From Guadua angustifolia (taxonomy: Eukaryota > Streptophyta > Magnoliopsida > Poales > Poaceae), in assembly GCA_036346375.1 (NCBI GenBank), contig CM070520.1:46271854-46335853 (forward strand): 64,000 nt of DNA. Direction: 5' to 3'. The position numbers and the translations under genes are program-made. The notes under the pieces were generated by a model. It made no database searches, had not been told where the DNA came from, and saw only the letters and a list, made by a program, of their open reading frames with translations. This document shows, piece after piece, positions 55,702-64,000 of this stretch (position 1 is its first letter; every line of letters begins with the position of its first letter).

Positions 55702-56880
55702 TCAAAGGTTTCGTGGTTCATCATCCACGAGGTAGGTGACAAAGTCATCGCCTAAGGATTTTTCAATCCTTTGCCTCTTACTCCTCCTCAACTCCATATC
55801 AGGAGCGATATCATCTATACTAGGAGGAATAGAGTGTTCATTTGAACTCGAAGGAACAATGACTTCTTTTGTCCTCATAGGAAATACATTTTCAAAGAAT
55901 GTCGCATCACGAGATTCTATTAAGACATTTGTAGAAATGTCACTGACCTCGGATTTGACCACTAGAAACCTATAAGCCATGCTGTTTTGAGCATAACCTA
56001 GAAAAACACAATCAACGGTCTTCGGACCAAGCTTCCTTTTCTTCGGTAATGGAACATTAACCTTTGCAAGGCATCCCCATGTACGAAGAAAGGACAGATT
56101 CGGTTTTCTCCCCTTCCATCCTTCATAAGGTGTTTCCTCGCGATTGCGAGGTGGAACCCTATTTAGGACATAGTTAGCTGTGAGAACTGCTTCACCCCAC
56201 CATGAGTCCGACATACCTGAACCTTGTAACATGGCGTTCACCAAGTCACAAATTGTTCGGTTCTTATGTTCGGTAACTCCATTTGATTGGGGTGAATATG
56301 GTGGAGTAATTTCATGAATTATTCCACTTTCTTCACAGAATTGGGAGAATTCCTTGGAGACATAGTCTCCTCCTCGGTCTGACTTTAGTCGTTTAATTGT
56401 TCTTTCTAGTTGGTTTTCTACTTCGGCTTTATAGATTTTAAAATGATCTAGTGCTTCATCTTTCGATCTAAGTAAGTAAATGTAACTAAACTTAGTCGAA
56501 TCATCTATGAGGGTTAAGAAATATCTTTTGCCACCTTTAGTTAGAATACCATTCATCTCACAAAGATCAGAATGGATGAGCTCAAGAGGTGAGGTGTCTC
56601 TACTCTCAACCGAATGGAACGGCTTTCGAGGTTGCTTTGCTTGCACACACACTTCACATTTTGAGTCTTTCTCATGGTTATAACTTGGAATTAGATTCAT
56701 TTTGCTTAACCGCACAATGGCCTCATAGTTCACATGACACAAACGAGAATGCCAAATATCATGCACTTTATTACAAGAAACATTGTAAAGAGAGATGTTA
56801 TTGAGATCCAAAATAGAAAGGGAGAACATTCCACCACTTTCATATCCTTTCCCAACAAAGGTTTCGAATTTGGTCACCAC
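55702..56880 (-). pseudogene. Copia integrase
   Basis: A 392-codon frame containing the HHCC zinc motif (IWHSRLCHV and KCEVCVQAK, residues 42-82), LIHSDLCE (Asp 105), LKSDRGGDY (Asp 168), YSPQSNGVTEHKNRT (Glu 204; 35 residues between the last two) and the C-terminal LRTWGCLAKVNVPLPKKRKL. The D,D35E triad is complete. It would insert the cDNA copy. It ends at a stop at 55702-55704, after which pol continues in a shifted frame. Confidence 0.92.
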
Positions 56881-57199
56881 GACCTTATTTGATTCGAAAA
56901 CTAGTTTTAGACCCTATCTACAAAACATAGCTCCGCTAAGGAGGTTCCGATTCATCGCTGGTACATACAACACATCTCGAAGAAGTAATGTCTTGCCTGA
57001 AGTAAGCTTCAAGCAGACCTGTCCTATTCCTTGAATTATTGCAGCCGCACCGTTGCCCATTAAAACGGAGCCACCTCCTTGACCCTGAAAAGAGGAGAAT
57101 AGACTGCAATCAGCACAAATATGGCGTGTAGCACCTATGTCAATCCACTAGTCATTTGATGGATTAGCCATAAAGGCTCTCGGTACATACCTGTCAGAA
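56881..57199 (-). pseudogene. Copia protease region, broken
   Basis: On the minus strand the text reads WIDIGATRHICADCSLF, where DIG replaces the usual DTG/DSG and a stop (TAG) stands just before it. It goes on to LLLRDVLYVPAMNRNLLS and another stop. Protease activity is lost. Confidence 0.8.
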
Positions 57200-58027
57200 T
57201 TAGCTGAGGCTAGTACGACGTTTGCCACGGCCTTTTGGTCCCCTTGCTGAGGTGCAGGTCCTTTTGCCCTTTCGTTCATGGCACCTTCGAGTAGTATGGC
57301 CCGGGGTTCCGCAAACAAAACAAACAAAATTCTCCTTCTTCTTTTTCATTTGCTTTGGCTTGGTCTGGGAAGGAATTTTGATCTTCTTCTTGGCCCCTTT
57401 GCTGGCATTTTTGGTCTCCACATGATGAGCCTGAACCTGAGGCATGGGAGCCTTGTTACTAGCGCGTGCCCGCTCTTCCACATTAATGGCAGCTGTCAGC
57501 TCAGAGAGAGACAATCGCTCCTTAATGTGTCTCCGAGCGGTCACAAAGTCACGCCATGAAGGCGGCAGTTTTGCTAGTATCACATTCACTTGAAAGCTTT
57601 TTGGCAAATTGCAGTTGTATTGAGACAAGTCCCTGATATAAAGCTGAAGTTCATGGACTTGATCCAATACAGATCTACCATCTACCATCTTAAAGTTAAG
57701 ATAGCTTTCTACAGTGAAAGACTCGTTCCCATTGTCTCCTTCAGAAAATTTCAGTTCGAGTTCATCCCATAGCGCCTTAGCAGAGGTGAAGTTTGAGTAC
57801 ACATCGAAAAGCCTATTGGATATGACGGCCAACAGTCTAGTTAGAGCTGAGTGGTTCGCTTCCTCCTATCGCTTTTCAGCCTCTACTTCCATAGGAAGTT
57901 CAGGGGGATTTGCAATGACCCAAAATAGTTTGAGGTCCATCAACCACAGTCTAGTCATAGCTTGCCAGCGTTTAAAGCTTGCACCGTCAAACACTTCAGG
58001 CTTAACGACATCGGAACTAGAAGCCAT
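57200..58027 (-). pseudogene. Copia gag, broken
   Basis: It starts at ATG 58027 (MASSSDVVKPEVFDGASFKRW), 20 bp inside the 5' LTR end. A TAG at 57866-57868 interrupts it after EAEKR. The frame goes on with ALTRLLAVISNRLFDVYSNF, LPPSWRDFVTARRH and a zinc knuckle CFVCGTPGHTTRRC, and then shifts before the protease. Confidence 0.88.
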
Positions 58028-58046
58028 TATATATTGTTTTCTGGAT

Positions 58047-59682
58047 TGTTGTAAATATTGCGGTATTAGCAATTTTATCATGACTATTCCAAGTAAAATA
58101 AAGAGCCATGAGATATCATTGTCATCTAGGTATAAATACTGAAACAAGATGTCTTCAAATATCAAAGTATACAAGCTCATGAACAAGTACTTGCATAATT
58201 GCATAACAATGACAAGTATAAGAGACATCACAACTAGCATAATGCTCAAGTTGTTAACTTAGTATTGTTTCAGATAACGGGTTGCCTTAAAGACCGTCCT
58301 CGTCACAAGGGACAAAGATCACTGACCTATTTGTGACAACTTTATCTTTTTAAGATAAAACAGTATTCCAACACTTCAACAGATACAATCAAATATTTCA
58401 ATTGAGAACTGAACGCTAATATATCTAGTGAATCAAGAATACAAGTTATGCTGCTGACAAAATGATGAAAACAATCTAGCCAACAAGAAGTGAAGCACCA
58501 AGTTATTCAGAATCAACAGAGAACGAAATAGGGACTACTGATAGCTACTAGATGATTTCATCACTTAAAACAACAAGTTACCACCATATCGAGCAAGATT
58601 CACTTGGCATATATTAGATTTAACTAGTTAACAACTGAATAATTTAAGTATATGTCATTGGTAAGGCTGTTGTCACAAATGGTCTCCCTAAAACCCAATC
58701 TTCATTGAACAATTAATCCCACTCTTGCAAGGTCACCAAATCATGTAGATTGGCCCCTTTGCAAGCTACCGACAAAAAATCAATCACAGAGAAAGCGAAA
58801 GACTTACAGAGCACCAACTGTCCAAGTTATTGCAACTGGCTAGGCACGTCGAAGACGCTGTCCCAGAAAACAACACGCCGCTGCAATGCCGCAGAAATCG
58901 CCGGCGCTAGATTCGGAGATACAAAGCGAAAGTTCCCACAGTGAGGCAATCCACCAGAGAACTCGAGATGTAGCAGGTGATGCACAGAGCCACCGAATCA
59001 ACCTCTCGGCCAAAGAGAGGAACTGCCGAACACAAGAAAACAGACCACACAGGTCAGCCTTCACAGCAAGCGAATAAATCCGAAAAACACAAACAGTCGG
59101 ATCAGGAAGACAACAAATAGGCTGCACAATCAGATGTTCTAGCCTGGTATAAACCCCTCAATCACAAGGTAAACCCTAGATTGCAGAATCGAGTGTCGAT
59201 TCAACTAGGGTTACACGCTAATGCGGTCATCCACAGGTTGAATCAACCTCAGATTGAGTCAGAGAGAACCTGTAATTACAGATCACGCTACAAGCTTCGA
59301 CCAGACTGAGTGAATTCGGATTAGAGAGGAGGATTCTAGAATTGCCTCACCGAGGGAGCCATTGAGCTGAATATATAGGGTCTTAGGGAGGAGAAGAGGA
59401 CTGTGGGCGCCTCACCGGCTACGCGCAACTACAGCAGAAGCTGCACCGGGTGACCCAGGTGACGTCGACAGAGTCCCAAATCCAAGCCATGCGGACGAAG
59501 CCGTCGCCTCCTCCTGCCCATTCCCCATTCGCCCTTCTGTTCTTCTCTCGGTCAAGATGAGGCAGCACCTGGCTGCCCTTGATTCCCTCTGGCTAGGCCG
59601 ACTGGGTTGGCTTGGCCTCACAAGCTGGGCCGGCCCAGTTGACCTGGCAATAGAAATTTGAAGGAACTCAAATTTACCAACA
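58047..59682 (-). repeat. 5' LTR of the minus-strand copia element
   Basis: 1,636 bp. It differs from its partner mainly by a 93-bp block at 59383-59475 bounded by GTC on both sides. No TGGTATCA primer site follows it; the next bases on the minus strand are ATCCAGAAAACA, so the primer tRNA is not recognised. Confidence 0.9.
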
Positions 59683-59687
59683 ACAAC

Positions 59688-60516
59688 TGTTGTGGTCTTA
59701 TCCACTGCTTGTATTAGCTCACCCTATAATCCTATTGCACACTGCACACAAGATGACTATAGGGCCCTATTTCTAATTGGGATGGAGGAATTCTATGGGA
59801 AATTACTTCAAAGCTTGTGTGAAATTACTGTATTTTCCAAACGATGCCCCATATGACTGTTTGTCTGTTTGATAGCTACAACTTCCTAGCTAGTAATACC
59901 AGGAGTGCAAACTAACTAGCATAACATTAATCCACAAAGCACCAAATCTGCTGGTTATCATTACTGTTATAAAAGTAAATAGGGGCTCTTCAAAAGCCCA
60001 GATCTAATCGTAGCGGGAAAGTTGGAATTCATAACATTAATCTAAAAAAAATAGCTGAAAATTCTCTCATTAATTATGGCAAACAATGAAAAGAATCATA
60101 ATACGTTAACCCAATAGACTCCGCCATTGTATCAGCTTCAAGTCTAGAATGGTGTGTATCCAGAGTACAAATTTGAATTCAAATCAAATACGTAAAAAAT
60201 AAAAATCAATTATAAATGTAAAATGACTTCATAATATATAATTAAAAATATGGATTAAAAAATAATATATATTATAAATTGGAAATAGAAAATTAAAGTA
60301 GTACATAAAAAGAAAGCAAATTAAAAATGAATTCACAATTAAATTAACTATATATATCAATTTAAAATTCCAAATTTACATTAAGTCCGTAATATGTGTG
60401 CAGCCATATGAATAATTAGATTTTTTGTGAAAAAATCATACATACAAAAGCTTTTACAACATTTCACAGCATAAATTTAACGCTGAAGGTTAATTGTCGA
60501 GGTCGTGGTGATGTGT
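59688..60516. other. Intronic or intergenic sequence between two copia elements; no gene
   Basis: Very AT-rich from 60170 on. It presumably continues the intron of gene copy 2, because the first copia element has a clean duplication at 52091/59683. I found no further WD40 exon here. Confidence 0.5.
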
Positions 60517-60521
60517 AAAAT

Positions 60522-61037
60522 TGTTAGATTAGGCTAAGCACTAAGTCATTAATCTAGCCTACATCATGATCACAAATAATGCGGAAGAAACATGAGTACT
60601 AACCCGGTGAAGACAATGTCGCCATTAGATCGGTTGTCGGTGTCGGTGAAGCAATGGATGGTTTCGGTAGATCACGGAGATCTTCGGGACGCCGGGTACA
60701 GATGCCTTCAGGACACCGGCGACGGTGACGGAGGCCTTCGACGCCACTCAGACCGACCTTGGACGCCCTTCAAGTTCCTCCAAATACCAATGAGGATCAG
60801 AGAGATTAGGGTTTTCGGAGAGTCGAATCGTGCATGTGTTCGCCAACCACGCACAAGCTCACCTCTTCCTGTTAATATCCCATTGGATGGAAAGCACCTC
60901 CGATCATGGCGCGTGATTAAGGAAAGAGCTAATCACGGGATTAGCTTTTAGTTAGGAAAGTCTTCATTAGGAAAGACATTACGTGTATGGTAATAAGGGT
61001 GGCAATATCACGTAGCCTTGCCTGAGATCAACCAACA
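60522..61037 (-). repeat. 3' LTR of the right-hand copia element
   Basis: On the plus strand it runs TGTTAGATTAGGC to CAACCAACA (516 bp). It is placed by its TG...CA ends, by the purine-rich AAGTGTGAGAA on the minus strand beside it, and by its position just after RNase H. The partner LTR is not in the window. Confidence 0.75.
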
Positions 61038-61217
61038 TTCTCACACTTGATCGAAAGGCTATCATAATGTATTCATTCTCAGTAAAACAGTAGCCCAAGG
61101 TAATGTGTTATCAATAGCAAATGAAAACGCCATTGAAACAACAGTACCTATAGTCTACCATAATACCTCGATAGAATACCAGCTTAGTCATGACGGGTGT
61201 TGATTGCTTTAGTGCCC

Positions 61218-61970
61218 CTATATCCGTGGATCATGATCAAAGGTCCTCCAATAATCCCATGCCATAAAGATGTTCTTTAAATAAGTTAGGAGGTAAACCT
61301 TGGTGAGCGGATCCGTGAGCATTGATTTAGTAACGATATGCTCAATTTTAATAGTTTGATCTTGGATTCTATCTTTCACAACATGGTATTTAATCTCAAT
61401 GTGTTTGGCAAAGACCACTTGACTTGTTGTTACTCGAATAGAAAAGCTCGCGCCTTGTTATCGCAGATATAGTGAGTGGTCTTGCTATGTCGTCTACCAC
61501 TCGCATTCCGGATAAAGTTTTTAAGCCATACGGCCTGCCCGATTGCTTCATAACATGCTACAAATTTTGCTCTGCATTATCGATTTATGCAATTAAGGAT
61601 TGTTTGGAGCTTTCACGAAATCGCTCCTCCAAATTTAGGGTGAAAATGTAGCCTGATGTGGATTTCTTAGTGTCTACACACCTGCAAAATCAGCGTCAAT
61701 AACCCAAAACTTCAAGGTTATCGACTTTCTATATGTCAAGATGTAATGCTTAGTGCCCCGCAAATAACGCAGAACCTTTTTAATGACCTTCCAAAGGGTC
61801 TAGTCTCGGTTAGACCGAATCGCCAAGCATCCCAGATCTAATGCCAAGTCCGGACGCTGCATGACTTGAGCGCACATTAAGCTTCCGACGGTACCAAGCA
61901 TAAGGAATCGCTTCATTTGATCGATTCTAATTGATTCCTCGAGCTTTGGAATAATCCAAATTTATCGCCC
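61218..61970 (-). pseudogene. Copia RNase H region, heavily frameshifted
   Basis: Readable pieces on the minus strand are VLRYLRGTKHYILTY (the RT-RNase H connection) and, at 61218-61418, HIEIKYHVVKDRIQDQTIKI followed by EHIVTKSMLTDPLTKVYL. Stops and shifts separate them. Confidence 0.83.
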
Positions 61971-61974
61971 TTAA

Positions 61975-62568
61975 CTATTGAGCAAAGTGGCAAGAGCACT
62001 TACTCATGTTATATCTTTCAAGTACTCTGTCAATGTATGACCTTTGAGATAATCCTAGTACTCCTTTAGACCTATCTCGGTGAATTTCAATGCCTAAAAC
62101 AAAACAGGCTTCACCGAGATCCTTCATATCAAAATTAGAGGATAAAAAATCCTTAGTCTCATGCAGCATAATTTTATCACTGCTTGCTAATAGTATATCA
62201 TCAACATAGAATACTAGGAAAATAAATTTTCCACCCTTACTCTTGATGTATATACAGTTGTCCACCTCATTCTCCTTAAATCTAAAGTTTCTAATTATTT
62301 TATCGAATTTAAGGTACCATTGCCTGGACGCTTGTTTAAGTCCATAGATAGATTTCTTAAGTCTACACCCCATATGTTCCTTGCCTTCTACGACAAAACC
62401 TTCGGGTTGTGTCATAAAAACTTGTTCATGCAAGTCACCATTAAGGAATGCAGTTTTAACATCCATCTGATGGAGCTCTAAATCATAATGAGCAACAAGC
62501 GCCATAATGATTCTCAATGAATCCTTTTTAGAGACAGGGGAAAAAGTCTCATTGTAATCAATTCCCAC
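61975..62568 (-). pseudogene. Copia reverse transcriptase fragment
   Basis: A 197-codon frame with ETFSPVSKKDSLRIIMALVA, QMDVKTAFLNGDLHEQVFM, SIYGLKQASRQWYLKFD, YVDDILLASS (Asp pair at 122-123) and MKDLGEACFVLGIEIHRDRS. The fingers part (KARLVAKGF...) is out of frame to the right and the thumb is broken to the left. Confidence 0.9.
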
Positions 62569-62659
62569 TCTCAGAAGAAACCCTTTGCTACAAGCCTTGC
62601 CTTGAATCTTTCAATATTCCTTTAGAGTCATGCTTAGTTTTGTAGACCCATTTCTGACC

Positions 62660-63115
62660 TCATGTTTTGACTCCTTCAGGAATTTCTACTAAATCCCAGA
62701 CACCATTAGTGCTCATAGACTTCAGTTCATCTTCCATGGCCTCAATCCATTTAGATGAATATTCACTTGTTATGGCCTCTTTGAATGAGGTGGGGTCATC
62801 TAACTTACCAATGTCTTCGCCAAGGAAGACTTCATAATAATCTGGTATGGCAGACCTCCTCACTCGCTATGATCATCTTAAAGGTTCATTAGGGATCACT
62901 GGCGGTTGTGGAGGCTGTTGAGGCACTTCTTCAGTTACTTGTTCATGAGATGCCACAGAAGTTTGTTGAGGTTCATTATCGCTCATTAAACTCCTCAACA
63001 ATGGGTGTTGCTCGAAATTTTCAGTTGGAGGTACTACGACCGAGGCATTGTATGAGGAATAGGGCAAATATACTCTTGAATTGTTGGTAATGGTACATGA
63101 GCCCGAATTTCTCAA
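62660..63115 (-). pseudogene. Copia integrase-RT linker
   Basis: Two frames: 62873-63115 is a low-complexity Gln/Pro spacer, and 62660-62863 reads IPDYYEVFLGEDI, TSFKEAITSEYSSKWIEAME and ELKSMSTNGVWDLVEIPEG, the usual entry into copia RT. Confidence 0.82.
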
Positions 63116-63430
63116 GGTCTATCTCCTTTGTTGTGAGCTCCCACTAATTTCATTGTCCTCTAAAAAGACAGCGTGCCTAGTTTCAACAAATTTAGTGACA
63201 CGATCTGGACAATAAAACCGATATCCCTTAGATCTTTCTGGATATCCAATGAAATGGCAACTCACAGTTTTAGGGTCCAATTTCTTTAGTTGTGGGTTAA
63301 ATAATCTGCTTCAAAGACGACAAATTACATACAGTAAATAATTAACTGCTGGTTTCCTTCGGTTCACAATTCATAAGGTGTCTTAGTGCAGACTTGCTAG
63401 GAACCCGATTAAGTATGTGGGCAGCCGCTT

Positions 63431-63817
63431 TTAGTGCCTCCATCCACAAGCTAATAGGCGGACTAGAATGACTAAGCATGTCCGCACCATATCCATAAGT
63501 GTACGATTATGACGCCTCGCCACTCCGCTCACGAGGTTCTCGGGCATAGAGTATTGGGCAACTATGCCATTTTCTTGAAGGAATTTGGCAAAAGGCCCAG
63601 GTATTTGCCCATAAGGAGCATGTCTCCCATAATATTCTCCCCCACGATCTGATCTCACTACTTTGATCTTAATATTATGCTGATTTTTGACTTCAGCTTT
63701 ATAGTTCTTAAATTTATCCAGTGATTCAGAATGATCACGAATGGGGAAAATATAGCCATAGCGAGAGAAATCATCAGTGAATGTAATAAAAGAATCATAA
63801 CTATCCACTGATGTCAC
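63431..63817 (-). pseudogene. Copia integrase core fragment
   Basis: Reads SFITFTDDFSRYGYIFPI, VVRSDRGGEYYGRHAPYGQI, FAKFLQENGIVAQYSMP and RRHNRTLMDMVR, then shifts frame. The usual NGVAERRN with the catalytic Glu appears altered (SGVARRHN), so the third acidic residue seems lost. To the right (63818-64000) a CLDCIKGKF-type pre-integrase zinc motif can be read with stops. Confidence 0.87.
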
Positions 63818-64000
63818 TGGGAAGGGTCCACAAATATCAGTGAATTAACTCTAAAAGACCCGTACTCTAGTGGCTCCTTTCTTAATTTTCTTAGTGAATT
63901 TACCTTTAATACAATCTAGACAAAGGGTTCGTGATCTCAAAAATCTAAGGGTTGGAGTATCTCTTCTCTAATGAGACGCTCCATTCTCCCCTAGAAATAT

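Larger units (their letters stand above)
52096..59682 (-). mobile_element. Ty1/copia element with both LTRs, minus strand, 7,587 bp
   Basis: Flanked by ACAAC on both sides (52091-52095 and 59683-59687). The LTRs begin TGTTG and end ACCAACA on the plus strand. Read on the minus strand the order is 5' LTR (58047-59682), gag, protease, integrase, RT, RNase H, 3' LTR (52096-53647). All domains are present but gag, protease and pol carry in-frame stops and shifts, so the copy is dead. It lies 62 bp inside the intron after exon 51885-52033 of the kinase-MSP-WD40 gene, in antisense. The gag and pol text is of a common grass copia family; I do not assign a lineage. Confidence 0.92.
60522..64000 (-). 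mobile_element. Ty1/copia element, minus strand, runs off the right edge
   Basis: Its 3' LTR is at 60522-61037 and its pol lies to the right on the minus strand, in the order integrase, linker, RT, RNase H. Gag and the 5' LTR lie outside. The left flank AAAAT (60517-60521) is the candidate target copy. The motif set (YYGRHAPYGQIPGPFAKFLQ in integrase) belongs to a widespread plant copia group. Many frameshifts make it inactive. Confidence 0.88.

Overview
This is nuclear DNA of a flowering plant, almost certainly a grass (Poaceae). The evidence is many GT-AG introns, Ty1/copia and giant-LTR retrotransposons, small Tourist/PIF-like MITEs with TTA/TAA target duplications, a CACTA element with CACTACT ends, a LINE ORF2 of grass type, and a kinase-MSP gene architecture known from grasses. 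I see no bacterial-style gene layout, no CRISPR array and no convincing RNA gene. Species cannot be settled by eye. Most of the 64 kb is retrotransposon sequence, and target-site duplications (TSDs) allow much of it to be unpicked.

Layout. 1-2807: right part of a giant LTR. 2808-6903: old repeats, a kinase pseudogene scrap, a MITE, a LINE ORF2 tail, an (AT)n tract and a 29-bp minisatellite. 6909-14723: a short-LTR copia element (TSD CCTAA) that has lost its RT/RNase H region and carries a 4.6 kb solo LTR (TSD ACCGA). 14729-17753: a MITE and a non-autonomous CACTA element with another element inside it. 17754-18220 and 38779-40731: the two halves of a broken kinase-MSP gene (copy 1), split by a 20,558-bp nested copia block (18221-38778, TSD TATTG/CATTG). 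That block holds a reverse solo LTR (TSD ACACC) and another solo LTR (TSD CACTC) which itself carries a 4.0 kb LTR-like insertion (TSD CCACC). 40745-52033: gene copy 2, with kinase exons, an MSP exon, a possible membrane-anchor exon and coatomer-beta'-like WD40 exons. 52096-59682: a two-LTR copia element on the minus strand (TSD ACAAC), sitting in an intron of copy 2. 60522-64000: a second minus-strand copia element that runs off the window.

The only host gene with substantial coding capacity is copy 2. Its kinase keeps the glycine loop, VAVK lysine, alpha-C glutamate, catalytic Asp, Asn and DFG, but reads HLD instead of HRD, so it is a non-RD kinase. It is joined in frame to a major-sperm-protein (VAP-like) domain. 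A COPI-beta'-like WD40 propeller follows in the same transcriptional direction, but its first exon seems to carry a frameshift. The product may therefore be a kinase-MSP protein, perhaps tail-anchored like VAPs, rather than the full triple fusion. Kinase fusion proteins of this kind (wheat Snn3-D1 is a kinase-MSP) belong to a recognised class of grass immunity and susceptibility genes, which makes this locus the most interesting part of the window. The tandem arrangement looks like a rapidly evolving cluster: promoter and MSP modules are almost identical between copies, the kinase modules have diverged, and copy 1 shows microhomology duplication and transposon disruption.
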